Origin: Azorhizobium sp965227945 | Lineage (GTDB): Bacteria > Pseudomonadota > Alphaproteobacteria > Rhizobiales > Xanthobacteraceae | Length of the DNA: 64,000 bases | NCBI GenBank assembly: GCA_965227945.1 | Contig: CBDDGQ010000005.1 | Span: forward strand, 1,426,001-1,490,000 | Reading direction: 5' to 3' | Part shown: piece by piece, positions 32,645-41,716 of the stretch | How positions within the stretch are numbered: position 1 is the stretch's first letter | How the letters are laid out: every line of letters begins with the position of its first letter | Position numbers and translations under genes: made by a program | The notes under the pieces: model-generated | Seen by the model: the letters and a program-made list of their open reading frames with translations, nothing else | Told to the model about the DNA's origin: nothing | Databases searched by the model: none

Positions 32645-34735
32645 TCAGGCGAACACCACCAGGGAGCGTGCCGCCAGCTCGATGGCTGCCTCGCCGCCCG
32701 GGGTGGTCCGATCGGAGCCGTCCGGCTGGTCGGTGTCGATCACCGCACGCCACGTCTTGCCTTCGCGCTCGGGCAGCAGGAACGACACCGGCCCGTCATG
32801 GGCATTGAAGGCGATGATGATGTCCGACCACACCTGCTCGCCCTGGTCGTGGAGATCCTCACGGGTCAGGCGCAGGGCGATGGAATTGGCCCCGGCATCG
32901 GCCCATTGTTCGGGGGTCTGCTCACCGCCGCCCGGGTTGAGCCAGGTGATGACCATCCCGTCGCGGAAGCTCGCCCGCCGCAGCAGCGGCTGGGCGGCCC
33001 GCGCCGCCAGCAGGGTGCGGACAAACGCGGTCAGTGCCTTGCCTTCCGGGGTGATGCCGTCCCAGTCGAGCCAGGACAGCTCATTGTCCTGGCAATAGCC
33101 GTTGTTGTTGCCGTCCTGCGAGCGCGCAAACTCGTCGCCCGCCAGGATCATCGGCGTGCCGTGGGAGAGCAGCAAGGTGGCCATGATGTTGCGCTTCTGG
33201 CGCTCGCGCACGGCCAGGATGCCGGCATCGTCGGTGGGGCCTTCCACGCCGTAATTGTAGCTGCGGTTGTCGGAATGGCCGTCCTTATTGTCCTCGCCAT
33301 TGGCCTCGTTGTGCTTCTCGTTATAGGAGACCAGATCGTTGAGGGTGAAGCCGTCATGGGCGGTGACGAAATTCACCCCCGCCCAGGGACGCCGGCCGCG
33401 CAGGTCATAGACGTCGCCGGAGCCCGTCACCCGCGCGGCGAAATCGCCCATCAGGCCTTCAGACCCCTTCCAATAGTCGCGCACGGTGTCGCGATACTTG
33501 TCGTTCCACTCCGCCCAGCCGGGCGGGAAGCCACCCACCTGATAGCCGCCGGGGCCGATGTCCCAGGGCTCGCCCACCAGCTTGACCTTGGCCAGCACCG
33601 GATCCTGGCCCACCGCATCGAAGAAGCCGCCGCGCTGGTCGAAGCCGTCGGGCTCGCGGCCGAGGATGGTGCCGAGATCGAAGCGGAAGCCGTCCACCTG
33701 CATGTCGGTGGCCCAATAGCGCAGGGAATCCAGCACCATCTGCAGCACCCGCGGATGCGAGGTGTTGACCGTGTTCCCGGTGCCGGTGTCGTTGATGTAG
33801 AAGCGCGCCTGATCCGGCATGGTGCGGTAATAGCTGAAGTTGTCGATGCCCTTGAACGACAGGGTCGGGCCCAGCTCATTGCCTTCGGCGGTGTGGTTGT
33901 AGACCACGTCGAGGATCACCTCGATGTTCGCGTCGTGGAAGGCCCGCACCATGTCGCGGAAGCCCTGCGGCCCCTTGGGACCGAGATAGCGCTGCTCCAG
34001 GGCGAAGAACGCCATGGTGTTGTAGCCCCAGTAATTGGTGAGGCCCTTGGACATCAAATGCTCGTCGTCCGGAAAGGCGTGGACGGGCAGCAGCTCGATG
34101 GAGGTGACGCCGAGGCTCTTCACATAATCCACCAGCGCTTTCTGCCCGAGCCCTTCGAAGGTGCCGCGCAGATTTTCCGGGACCGCCGGATGCAGCTTGG
34201 TGAGGCCCCGCACATGGGACTCATAGAACACCGTTCGATCCCAGGGGATGATCGGCTTGCTGTGGCTCTGCCCTTCGCGCGCCTTGGGATCCTGGATCCG
34301 GCACTTGGGCATGCCGGCGGCGCTGTCCGCGGTGCTGAAGGACAGGTCCTTGTCTTCCGCATCCAGCTCATAGCCGAAATGCGCCGGGGACCACTCCACT
34401 TCGCCGATCAGTTCGCGGGCGTATGGGTCCAGCAGCAGCTTGTTGGGGTTGAAGCGGTGGCCCTTCTCCGGCTCGTAGGGCCCGTGCACGCGATAGCCAT
34501 AAAGCATGCCGGGGCCGACGCCCGGCAGATAGCCGTGCCACACTTCATCGGTATATTCCGGCAGCGTGACCCGCTCCACTTCCGCGCCCGTCTCGGAATC
34601 GAAGAGGCAGACCTCGACCCGTTCGGCATACGCAGAGAAGACCGCGAAATTGGTCCCCTCCCCGTCGAAGGTGGCGCCGAGCGTGGTGGCGTCACCGGCG
34701 AGCGCCTCGCGGGTGCGGTAGGTCTTTTCCAGCAT
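32645..34735 (-). CDS. glgX: Glycogen debranching enzyme
   Basis: A 696-residue GH13 isoamylase-type enzyme cleaving alpha-1,6 branches. N-terminal CBM48 (TLGATFDGEGTNFAVFSAYAERVEVCLFD), then the barrel with VYNHTAEGNELGP, the nucleophile in GFRFDLGTILGREPDG, the acid/base glutamate in LVGEPWDIGPGGYQVG and the transition-state Asp in FVTAHDGFTLNDLVSYN. The start MLEKTYRTREAL is preferred to one four codons upstream. No other glg gene lies within the window, so it is detached from a glycogen operon here. Confidence 0.95.
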   Translation of the reverse strand: MLEKTYRTREALAGDATTLGATFDGEGTNFAVFSAYAERVEVCLFDSETGAEVERVTLPEYTDEVWHGYLPGVGPGMLYGYRVHGPYEPEKGHRFNPNKLLLDPYARELIGEVEWSPAHFGYELDAEDKDLSFSTADSAAGMPKCRIQDPKAREGQSHSKPIIPWDRTVFYESHVRGLTKLHPAVPENLRGTFEGLGQKALVDYVKSLGVTSIELLPVHAFPDDEHLMSKGLTNYWGYNTMAFFALEQRYLGPKGPQGFRDMVRAFHDANIEVILDVVYNHTAEGNELGPTLSFKGIDNFSYYRTMPDQARFYINDTGTGNTVNTSHPRVLQMVLDSLRYWATDMQVDGFRFDLGTILGREPDGFDQRGGFFDAVGQDPVLAKVKLVGEPWDIGPGGYQVGGFPPGWAEWNDKYRDTVRDYWKGSEGLMGDFAARVTGSGDVYDLRGRRPWAGVNFVTAHDGFTLNDLVSYNEKHNEANGEDNKDGHSDNRSYNYGVEGPTDDAGILAVRERQKRNIMATLLLSHGTPMILAGDEFARSQDGNNNGYCQDNELSWLDWDGITPEGKALTAFVRTLLAARAAQPLLRRASFRDGMVITWLNPGGGEQTPEQWADAGANSIALRLTREDLHDQGEQVWSDIIIAFNAHDGPVSFLLPEREGKTWRAVIDTDQPDGSDRTTPGGEAAIELAARSLVVFA

Positions 34736-34822
34736 GAGTCGTCTCACTGTCTCTAGGAGGGCGGCCCTGCTGAACGCGCTGCAACGCGGAAAGTTTCCTC
34801 CGCCGCTCCCGGCCAGCGCCGG

Positions 34823-35257
34823 TCAGCCGGCCGCCTTCTCCAGCGCCGCGATGCGCATGCGCAGCGCCTTGGTCTCCTCGAAGCGCTTGGACACATCCCG
34901 CATCACCGAGGCCATGCCCGTGACCTGGCCCGCATCATCGGTGAGCAGCACGATGGTGAATTCCAGCGAAATCCGATGGCCATCCTGGTGCAGGCCCGGC
35001 ACCGCCAGCAATTCGCCGGCGCCGTAGCGGCTGACGCCGGTGGCAACCGTGTGGTGGTAGCCTTCCCAATGTCGGGCGCGGAATGGCGCCGGGACGATGA
35101 TGTCGAGCGACTGCCCCACCGCCTCGGCGGCGGAGAATCCGAAGATCCGCTCCGCACCCGGATTCCACAGCGTGATGAGGCCGGCGCGATCGCTCGCCAC
35201 CACTGCGTCCGACGCGCTGGACAACAGCGCTGCGCCGATCTGGTCGTTGATGGCCAT
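34823..35257 (-). CDS. Stand-alone PAS domain protein
   Basis: A 144-residue soluble protein made of one PAS domain (about 8-125) with the signatures SDAVVASDRAGLITLWNPGAERIFGFSAAEAVGQSLDIIVPAPFRARHWEGYHHTVATG and ITLEFTIVLLTDDAGQVTGMASVMRDVSKR, then a short C-terminal coiled coil (FEETKALRMRIAALEKA). The pattern resembles haem or flavin PAS sensors of rhizobia, but no output domain is fused. It would have to work through a partner. The partner is not evident in the neighbourhood. Confidence 0.88.
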   Translation of the reverse strand: MAINDQIGAALLSSASDAVVASDRAGLITLWNPGAERIFGFSAAEAVGQSLDIIVPAPFRARHWEGYHHTVATGVSRYGAGELLAVPGLHQDGHRISLEFTIVLLTDDAGQVTGMASVMRDVSKRFEETKALRMRIAALEKAAG

Positions 35258-35510
35258 GGTCTATTTCGCTCCCGCTCGATCCACAGTCCCGCGCCGATGT
35301 GCGCGGAGGGAAAGCAGGAGGCACTTTCCGGGATCCAGCAGCCTTAGGGGCTGCCTCCGGGCCTCCGGGACAGGCCGGGGGCCAACCCTGGCCCACCCGC
35401 GCCGCCCCTCGCACGTCGTCAGCTGCGTATTCTGCATACACGCTAGCAGCGGAGGCGAAAGTTACAAGGGCGCGGCAGCCCTCACTGGCGGGGGCCACGG
35501 GACAGAGCGG

Positions 35511-35723
35511 TCAGGAGCGCGGGCGCGGCGTCCAGCCTTCGCACAGGGTCTGGGGCGGGACCGGGGTGGCGCGCAAGGTTTCGATGACGGTCAGGGCGCA
35601 GGACAGGCTTTCGCGGCGCGCCCATTTTGGCGCATCCTCCCACACCCGATGATATTGCTGCTCATAGAGCACCTTGGCCACCAGCTCGGCGACGGGGTCC
35701 GTATCGGCAGACATGTGCGGCAT
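35511..35723 (-). CDS. Small hypothetical protein
   Basis: A 70-residue protein starting MPHMSADTDPVAELVAKVLYEQQYHRVWEDAPKWARRESL. It is mostly helical and acidic then basic, with no signal peptide and no cysteine pair. I do not recognise the family. The start was placed at the ATG that leaves a plausible helical N-terminus; the longer in-frame reading runs through low-complexity, repeat-like DNA and is not credible. Confidence 0.55.
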   Translation of the reverse strand: MPHMSADTDPVAELVAKVLYEQQYHRVWEDAPKWARRESLSCALTVIETLRATPVPPQTLCEGWTPRPRS

Positions 35724-35838
35724 CAGATGGCCTTTCCGAATGGTCGTCTTACCCCCCCGGGTGTCGCCGGTTTGCTCAGAGACATCGCACCACCGGCAAG
35801 GTGGCCCGGCCACCATCGGCCGGGGACGAAACACGTGA

Positions 35839-35868
35839 GCAGCGGGCGCGCGTTGACGCGCCCGCTGC
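35839..35868. other. 12-bp stem-loop
   Basis: GCAGCGGGCGCG and CGCGCCCGCTGC form a perfect 12-base-pair stem with loop CGTTGA in the gap between the small protein gene and the Spy-like gene. There is no T-run. Function unknown. Confidence 0.5.
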
Positions 35869-35971
35869 AGGAGAAGAACCTGTGGTGGGGAAAGGCTCCT
35901 CTCCGTAGGCGCCTCCGGCAGGGCCGAAGGGCAAAGGGACGGCGGACTGCCCCGCAGCATGTCCGCCGTAG

Positions 35972-36004
35972 GAAGAAGGCCCGTGGTGGGGGAAGGCCTT
36001 CTTC
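35972..36004 (-). terminator. Hairpin after the Spy/CpxP-like gene
   Basis: GAAGAAGGCC and GGCCTTCTTC form a ten-base-pair stem, 13 bases after the stop codon of the gene at 36017. No long T-run, so this is a probable rather than a certain terminator. Confidence 0.5.
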
Positions 36005-36016
36005 TTTCTGAAAAGA

Positions 36017-36667
36017 TCAGCCGGGCGTGCCGGCGGGGGGCGGTGGCCGGTGCCCGCCCGGCCCGCCGGGTTCACCCGGGCGCCGACCACCGAACGGTGG
36101 CGGGGGCGGCGGCGGCAGAAGCGCGCCCAGTTTCGCTGCCCGTTCCAACTGGGCCGGCGTGAGCTTGCCCTTCAGGGCCTCGATGGCCGACAGCAGGACT
36201 TCCGCCTTCTTGCCGTCCGCAATCACCTTGCCGGCCAGAGCGGCGGGCTGCGCGAAGGGGGCGGGTGCATCCGACGGCTCCGGCGGCGCCGGCGGCTGGG
36301 CCAGCGCCAACAAGGCGTCGGTAAAGTCCCGCCAGGCGTTCAGCTGGTCGGCGCGAATGCCGATCTGCACCTCGGCGGCGCTCAGCATCCCCACCAGGCC
36401 ATCCCGCCCCGGTGGCGGCGGGAAGCCGGGCGGCGGGAAACCGGGCGGCGGAAAGGGCGGACCGGCAAACAAGGGGCCGGCCGGACCTCGGGGCGCCACG
36501 GCCGGGGAGGCCGGGCTGGTCGCCTCCGCCATGCGAGCGGCGGCGCTGGGGACCACGGTGGGGCGCTCGCCGGTGATGGCAGGATCAGCATGCGCCATGG
36601 CGCCGCTCAATCCGGCGACTCCCATGCCGACCAGCAGGGTCGCAGCGCAAACATTCCGGTTCATCAT
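36017..36667 (-). CDS. Spy/CpxP-like periplasmic protein (LTxxQ motif), Pro/Gly-rich
   Basis: A 216-residue exported protein. Signal peptide NRNVCAATLLVGMGVAGLSGAMAHA; a poly-proline/glycine segment (about 65-90); a helical domain (about 90-180) with IRADQLNAWRDFTDALLALAQ and LKGKLTPAQLERAAKLGALLPP, where LTPAQ is the LTxxQ signature of Spy and CpxP periplasmic chaperones; and a Pro/Gly-rich tail. It is divergent from an OmpR/EnvZ-type two-component pair 266 bp away, as CpxP is from CpxRA, so a sensor-modulating or envelope-stress role is likely. Confidence 0.75.
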   Translation of the reverse strand: MMNRNVCAATLLVGMGVAGLSGAMAHADPAITGERPTVVPSAAARMAEATSPASPAVAPRGPAGPLFAGPPFPPPGFPPPGFPPPPGRDGLVGMLSAAEVQIGIRADQLNAWRDFTDALLALAQPPAPPEPSDAPAPFAQPAALAGKVIADGKKAEVLLSAIEALKGKLTPAQLERAAKLGALLPPPPPPPFGGRRPGEPGGPGGHRPPPPAGTPG

Positions 36668-36932
36668 CAAGGGGCGTCCTGTCCGCTTTCAACGAGGACA
36701 CTTTGGCCGGGCCGGGTTGCTGCGGAAGGTCCTGGCATTGCCGGACATCGCTGGTGCGCGCCGATTTGTAAGCGGATGTTGCTGCCCGCCATCCGGCAAT
36801 GACGCGTTGCACTCTGGCGTCGCCGCGTTGCTGGCCGTACCGTAATCAGCGACCGAAGCGGTCCGCCAGACGATCGGTGGGCGCCCGGCGACGCGCAGGT
36901 CCGGGGCCGCGCGACGGGAGAAGGACACGAGC

Positions 36933-37655
36933 GTGGATAACCCGCCACATGTTTTGGTGGTCGATGACGACCAGGAGATTCGCAAGCTGCTGGCCCGCTA
37001 TCTTGTGACCCAAGGCTTCCGCGCCACGGTGGCCGCCAGCGGACGGGAGATGGAGGAGTGCCTGGCCGTCAACCGGTTCGACCTGGTGGTGCTGGACCTG
37101 ATGTTGCCGGACGCCTCCGGGCTGGATCTCTGCCGGTCGCTGCGCGGCCGCTCGCGCATCCCGATCATCCTGCTCACCGCCCTGAAGGAAGATGTGGATC
37201 GCATCATCGGGCTGGAGATCGGCGCCGACGACTATCTGGGCAAGCCGTTCAACCCGCGTGAACTGGTGGCCCGGATCCGCGCGGTGCTGCGCCGCTCGGC
37301 GGACCGGGAGGCCCCGCCCGTCCCCGGTGTCGCCTTCCACTTCGCTGGCTTCACCGCCGACCATGGCACCCGCCGCGTGACGACGGACAGCGGCGAGGAC
37401 GTGCCCTTCACCTCGGCCGAGTTCGACCTGCTGATGGCCTTCCTCGAACGGCCCGGCCGCATCCTGTCGCGCGAGCAATTGCTCGACATCACCCAGGGGC
37501 GCGAGGCGGGCCCGTTCGACCGCTCCATCGATGTGCTGGTGAGCCGGGTGCGGCGAAAGCTGGGGGACACCGGCAGCTTCCAGATCCTCAAGACCCAGCG
37601 CAACGGCGGCTATCAGCTCTCTGTCCGAGTCGAAACGGTGAAGCCACAATCATGA
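36933..37655 (+). CDS. OmpR-family response regulator
   Basis: A 240-residue protein with a receiver domain (about 5-118; acidic pair in VVDDDQE, phosphoacceptor Asp in LVVLDLMLPDASG, switch Thr in ILLTALKE, Lys in YLGKPF) and a winged-helix DNA-binding domain (about 140-233) with LLMAFLERPGRILSREQLLDITQGREAGPFDRSIDVLVSRVRRKL. Translation starts at GTG with GGGAGAAGGA upstream. Its stop overlaps the kinase start (ATGA), so the two are coupled. Confidence 0.95.
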   Translation: MDNPPHVLVVDDDQEIRKLLARYLVTQGFRATVAASGREMEECLAVNRFDLVVLDLMLPDASGLDLCRSLRGRSRIPIILLTALKEDVDRIIGLEIGADDYLGKPFNPRELVARIRAVLRRSADREAPPVPGVAFHFAGFTADHGTRRVTTDSGEDVPFTSAEFDLLMAFLERPGRILSREQLLDITQGREAGPFDRSIDVLVSRVRRKLGDTGSFQILKTQRNGGYQLSVRVETVKPQS

Positions 37656-38902
37656 ACAGCCTGCGCACCAAGCTCACCGCTCTGCTGGTGGCGGCGATCC
37701 TCGTGGTCGTGGCGGTCTCCACGGTCTTCTTCTTTTATGTGCTCGGCCCCGGTCCGATGCACCATCGCGACGACGCCGCCGCCGCGGAAATCGCTTTGGT
37801 CCTGGACCTGCTGAACGGCGGCACCGGCGCCGACGTCAGCCCGTCGGCCGGCGTGCGCTCTTCTCCGCCCGAAGGGTTCTTCGATCCGGAGGCCTCGCGC
37901 ATCCTCACCCGCGCCATGGAGGGGCTCGGCCATCCGCAGGCCGTGACCGTCTACCGGCAGGAGATGGGCGGCGTGTCCTCGGCCTCGGCGCGCCTGCCCG
38001 ACGGCCGGTATCTCGTCATGCCGGTGCAATTCCTGCCCCCGCCGCCGAACAACTTCACGCTGATCCTCGGCGGCTGGCTGCTTCTCATCGCCCTCGGGAC
38101 CACCGGCGTGGTCATCGTCGCGGTGCATCGCATGACCCAGCCATTGGAGATCATCGAGCGGGCGGTGGCGGACATCGGCCCCGACGGTCATCTCCCCGAG
38201 CTGGAGGAAACCGGGACCACCGAGGTGCGGGCAGCGACGGTGGCGATCAATCGGCTGTCGGCCCGGCTGAAAAGCTCGATGGAAAGCCGCATGCGCATCG
38301 TCGCGGCCGCCGCCCACGACCTGCGGACCCCCCTCACCCGCATGCGGCTGCGGGCCGAGTTCCTCGAGGAGGATCGCGAGCAATGGCTGGCCGATCTGTC
38401 CGAGCTGGACCGCATCGCCGACAGCGCGATCCGGCTGGTGCGGGAGGAAGTGGAGGGCGCCGGCAGCGAACCCGTGGCGCTGCACGAGCTTGTGCAGGAG
38501 GTGGCGGTGGAACTGCAGGAGACCGGTCTCAGCGCCGAGGTGCTCCGGGCGGATCCGGTGACGGTTCTCGGCCAGCCGATCGCGTTGAAGCGCGCGGTGC
38601 GCAACCTCATGGTCAATGCGGCGACCCACGGGCGGGCGGGCCGCTTCGGCGTGTATGCGGAGAGCGGCAAGGGCGTCCTGGTGATCGAGGACGACGGCCC
38701 CGGCATTCCCGAAGCGCTCATGGCGCGGGTGTTCGAGCCGTTTTTCCGTGTGGATCCGGCGCGCCAGGCGACGATTCCCGGCGCCGGCCTGGGCCTTGCC
38801 ATCGCCCACGAGATCATCACCCGCCACGCCGGCAGCCTGTCCCTGGCGAACCGGCCCGGCGGCGGCCTCTTGCAACGGGTCGAGCTGCCGCGGGCGACCT
38901 GA
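37652..38902 (+). CDS. Sensor histidine kinase
   Basis: A 416-residue inner-membrane kinase: helix 1 (about 8-30), a periplasmic domain of about 95 residues, helix 2 (about 135-157), HAMP linker (MTQPLEIIERAVADIG), dimerisation box with the phospho-acceptor His in AAAHDLRTPLTRMRLR, and the ATPase domain with N box RNLMVNAATHG, G1 EDDGPGIP, F box FEPFFRVD and G2 GAGLGLAIAHEI. The order and domain plan match EnvZ/CpxA-type kinases. Signal unknown; the divergent Spy-like gene hints at envelope stress. Confidence 0.95.
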   Translation: MNSLRTKLTALLVAAILVVVAVSTVFFFYVLGPGPMHHRDDAAAAEIALVLDLLNGGTGADVSPSAGVRSSPPEGFFDPEASRILTRAMEGLGHPQAVTVYRQEMGGVSSASARLPDGRYLVMPVQFLPPPPNNFTLILGGWLLLIALGTTGVVIVAVHRMTQPLEIIERAVADIGPDGHLPELEETGTTEVRAATVAINRLSARLKSSMESRMRIVAAAAHDLRTPLTRMRLRAEFLEEDREQWLADLSELDRIADSAIRLVREEVEGAGSEPVALHELVQEVAVELQETGLSAEVLRADPVTVLGQPIALKRAVRNLMVNAATHGRAGRFGVYAESGKGVLVIEDDGPGIPEALMARVFEPFFRVDPARQATIPGAGLGLAIAHEIITRHAGSLSLANRPGGGLLQRVELPRAT

Positions 38903-39032
38903 GCGGACAGATCACCATCCGCGTGCCGCAGCACGGGGCGACTCATGGACCGTCGCCGCTGGGAACGACGGCGGGACAGGGGGGATGCGGCGCCGAACGG
39001 GGTGACGCTATGGCTGGCTGGGGCGCCGCGAA

Positions 39033-39109
39033 TGGTCGGAGCAGCAGGATTCGAACCTGCGACCCTCTGCTCCCAAAGCAGATGCGCTACCGGGCTGCGC
39101 TATGCTCCG
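39033..39109 (-). tRNA. tRNA-Pro (anticodon GGG)
   Basis: On the minus strand CGGAGCA pairs with TGCTCCG in the acceptor stem; the anticodon loop is TTTGGGA (anticodon GGG), the T arm contains GGTTCGAATCC, and CCA is encoded at the 3' end. The first base C, unusual among tRNAs, is typical of bacterial tRNA-Pro. Confidence 0.96.
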
Positions 39110-39338
39110 ACGTGCCGCGAAGGCTTGTGTTCCGTACGTTTTTTGTCGGCGGGACGCAAGGGTGGCGCGGCGGTTTCCCCGGCAGACGCCCTGCCCCCGG
39201 CCCTTTGGCGTGGTCGCCAGCCCGTCCAACCGCCGGCCGATCGGCGTTTTCTCTGGTGGGATGCACCTGTCCGGCATCGGCACGGGTCCTGCGGTGCGCC
39301 TGACCGCCTGCTGGCCGGCCGCGCGGGTTCCGGCCGCG

Positions 39339-40808
39339 CTATGGCAGGGCCGCGACGCTGTTGCGGCCCGCTGCCTTGGCGGCGTACAGCGCCCGGTCGG
39401 CGGTGCGGAACAGCGCATCCACGTCCACATCGCACGGCACCCGCACCGTTCCAATGCCGACACTGACCGTTGCCGACAATTGGCCCCCCCGGCCGTCCTC
39501 GATGCGGATCCCCTGCACGCCGTTGCGGATGCGAGTGGCGATCGCCAGGGCGCCCTGGCGATCCGTGCCCGGCAGCACAATAGCGAACTCGTCGCCCCCG
39601 TAACGGGAGGCCACATCCCCGGGGCGACACACCACCGTGCGGATCGCATCGCCCACGCAGCGCAACAGCCGGTCGCCGACCGCATGTCCCCCGGTGTCAT
39701 TGACGACCTTGAAGTGGTCCACATCCACAATCAGCAGGGACAAGGCCGCGTCCTGCTGCTCCTGGCTGTTCCAGGCCTGCGCCAGAGCGTCGTCAAAATG
39801 CCGGCGGTTCGCCAAACCGGTGAGCGAGTCCGTGGTGGCAAGGCGCGCCAGATCGTCCTCCACCTTGGTCTGCCGGTCCATGGTCCGCTGCAGCGACATG
39901 AACAGCGCGATGATGGTGGCGCACACGAGGCTGCCCGTGCCGAGGATGGTCACCGCCTCCATGAGCCAACTGGAGAACACATCGTCCACGGAGAAGCCGA
40001 CCGCCAGGATGAGCGGGTAGGTGCCGATGCGACCATAGGAATAATGGCGAGCGGCGCCGTCGAGGCTGGCGCGGGCGGTAAAATCCCCCGATGGATCCGA
40101 CAGCATGCGCTGAAAGGTGGGGCTCTTGCTGACATCGACTCCCACATTGCCGGCGCCGTCGGTGGACGGCGTGCGAATCAGCATGGTGCCGTCGGTGCGC
40201 ACCAGGCTGACAACGCCTGACCGTCCCAAGTTCAGCCGGGAAAACAAGGATGCGAAATAGGCCAGGCGCACGCCGCCGACCACCACCCCTGCAAATTGCC
40301 CATCCGGACCAGAGAGGCGGCGGCTGAGAGCGATGCTGGGATCGCCCACATGCAAGCGGCTCTGCAGCGGCACGCTGAGATAGGTGCCATCGGACCGCGC
40401 TTTCTGGGCGCGGAAATAATCGCGGTCGGCAAAATTGCCCACACGGGGTGGCCACCCCCGGGAATCGTAAACAATGTCCCCATTGGCGGAGAGCACCAGC
40501 ATGGAGCTGAGATACTCGGCGCTGCCGGCGCGGTCGAACAGCGCCATGTTCCGCAGCTCCGGCTCCACCACCTCAAGGTCGAGGTGGGTGAAGGCATCCT
40601 GGACGCCATACAGAGACAGATCGACGATGTTGAGATTGCGCTCGATCGCGGAAATCAGGGTGGTGCGAATATTCTCCGCCGACCGCATCGCGCTCGTCCA
40701 CGCGGCAGAGCGAACCTGCCACAGCATATAAGACTGCAGCAGAAGGATAATCACGACCGCCGCCGCTACGGCTAAGGTTGCGCTTCTCCGCGCAAATTTT
40801 GTTCTCAC
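39339..40808 (-). CDS. Cache-domain diguanylate cyclase
   Basis: A 489-residue membrane protein: helix (about 10-32), periplasmic double-Cache sensor (about 40-290) with RTTLISAIERNLNIVDLSLYGVQ, RDYFRAQKARSDGTYLSVP and GVVVGGVRLAYFASLF, second helix (about 295-320), and a GGDEF domain (about 335-489) opening TTDSLTGLANRRHFDDAL with an intact active site YGGDEF. The inhibitory I-site RxxD is present five residues before it (RPGD-VASRY-GGDEF), so product inhibition is expected. The start is placed at a GTG giving MRTKFARRSATLAV; a longer reading is possible. Confidence 0.9.
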   Translation of the reverse strand: MRTKFARRSATLAVAAAVVIILLLQSYMLWQVRSAAWTSAMRSAENIRTTLISAIERNLNIVDLSLYGVQDAFTHLDLEVVEPELRNMALFDRAGSAEYLSSMLVLSANGDIVYDSRGWPPRVGNFADRDYFRAQKARSDGTYLSVPLQSRLHVGDPSIALSRRLSGPDGQFAGVVVGGVRLAYFASLFSRLNLGRSGVVSLVRTDGTMLIRTPSTDGAGNVGVDVSKSPTFQRMLSDPSGDFTARASLDGAARHYSYGRIGTYPLILAVGFSVDDVFSSWLMEAVTILGTGSLVCATIIALFMSLQRTMDRQTKVEDDLARLATTDSLTGLANRRHFDDALAQAWNSQEQQDAALSLLIVDVDHFKVVNDTGGHAVGDRLLRCVGDAIRTVVCRPGDVASRYGGDEFAIVLPGTDRQGALAIATRIRNGVQGIRIEDGRGGQLSATVSVGIGTVRVPCDVDVDALFRTADRALYAAKAAGRNSVAALP

Positions 40809-41034
40809 ACCGCCCCATGCGTTGGGAATGACAATAGTCCGGGCATGTTTCAAACAAGCATTACACCGAACACCTTCGTGAATCCTATCTTGGTGACCGA
40901 CAGCGCCGTTGTCCACAGCGTTTCGGCGGCGCGGGCGCGTCCCGGATGCCCTGCCAGGGCGCTCACAGGACGCCGGGGCGGTGGCGGTTGAGGCCTGCCG
41001 CCGTCACCGCCACGCGCCACCGCTCGGCGGTGCG

Positions 41035-41544
41035 CTAGCGCCCGCGAAACAAGGTATTGGCCACCTTGTCGCCGGCCGCGATGCCCAGCTTGCGGGCCTC
41101 CCCGCCGCCGATCTCAATGACCGCTCGGACCGGCTCGCCGGAAGAAATGGTGTTTTCGGAATGGGGCGTCGTGTTCTCGGCGATGCGCGCAATGCTGCCG
41201 TCCGCGCGGATGAACAGCATGTCCAGCGGAATGAAGGTGTTCTTCATCCACATGGAGACGTATTGGTCGGCCTCGAAGTCGAACAGCATGCCCTGACGAT
41301 CGGGAAGTGACTTGCGATACATCAGGCCGGTCGTCCGCTGCTCCGGCGTGCGCGCCACCTCCACTTCGATGAGCACCACCCCGCGCTTGGTGGCGATCTC
41401 CACAGCATCGAGGCTCTGGGCGCCGACGGACGACGCCAGGCCGCCCCATAGCAAGGCTGTCGCCACCACTACAGCAGCGGCGGCGCGCAGCGGCGCCCGC
41501 CAAAAGCCGATCATGCGAAAGGGCCGAAGGGACAAGCCGACCAT
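41035..41544 (-). CDS. DUF192 family exported protein
   Basis: A 169-residue protein with an N-terminal signal segment (RAPLRAAAAVVVATALLWGGLASSVGAQS) and one DUF192 domain (about 45-165) with GVVLIEVEVARTPEQRTTGLMYRKSLPDRQGMLFDFE, YVSMWMKNTFIPLDMLFI and GSIARIAENTTPHSENTISSGEPVRAVIEI. Function unknown. It follows the double cold-shock gene on the same strand after a 172-bp gap, an arrangement common in this order. Confidence 0.9.
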   Translation of the reverse strand: MVGLSLRPFRMIGFWRAPLRAAAAVVVATALLWGGLASSVGAQSLDAVEIATKRGVVLIEVEVARTPEQRTTGLMYRKSLPDRQGMLFDFEADQYVSMWMKNTFIPLDMLFIRADGSIARIAENTTPHSENTISSGEPVRAVIEIGGGEARKLGIAAGDKVANTLFRGR

Positions 41545-41716
41545 GAAGACCTCTGAGTGGATGTGAGGGTCCGCTGCGCCGACGGGGGCTCCCCCGGCAC
41601 ACACGCTGCAAGCGCCAGCCCATAAGCTGCAAGTGCCGGCGAGGGAAGAGGCAAGCGCGTGACCGTCGCCCTGCGGTCCGGTGCCTCGGCGCCAGCCCCC
41701 ACCGCGCGGGGCCCGC

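Noticed and set aside
32798..34756. Open frame of 652 codons on the plus strand
   Set aside because: Antisense to glgX, which has all GH13 catalytic motifs.
35839..35868. Terminator of the small gene at 35511
   Set aside because: The stem lies upstream of that gene's start on the minus strand and has no T-run.
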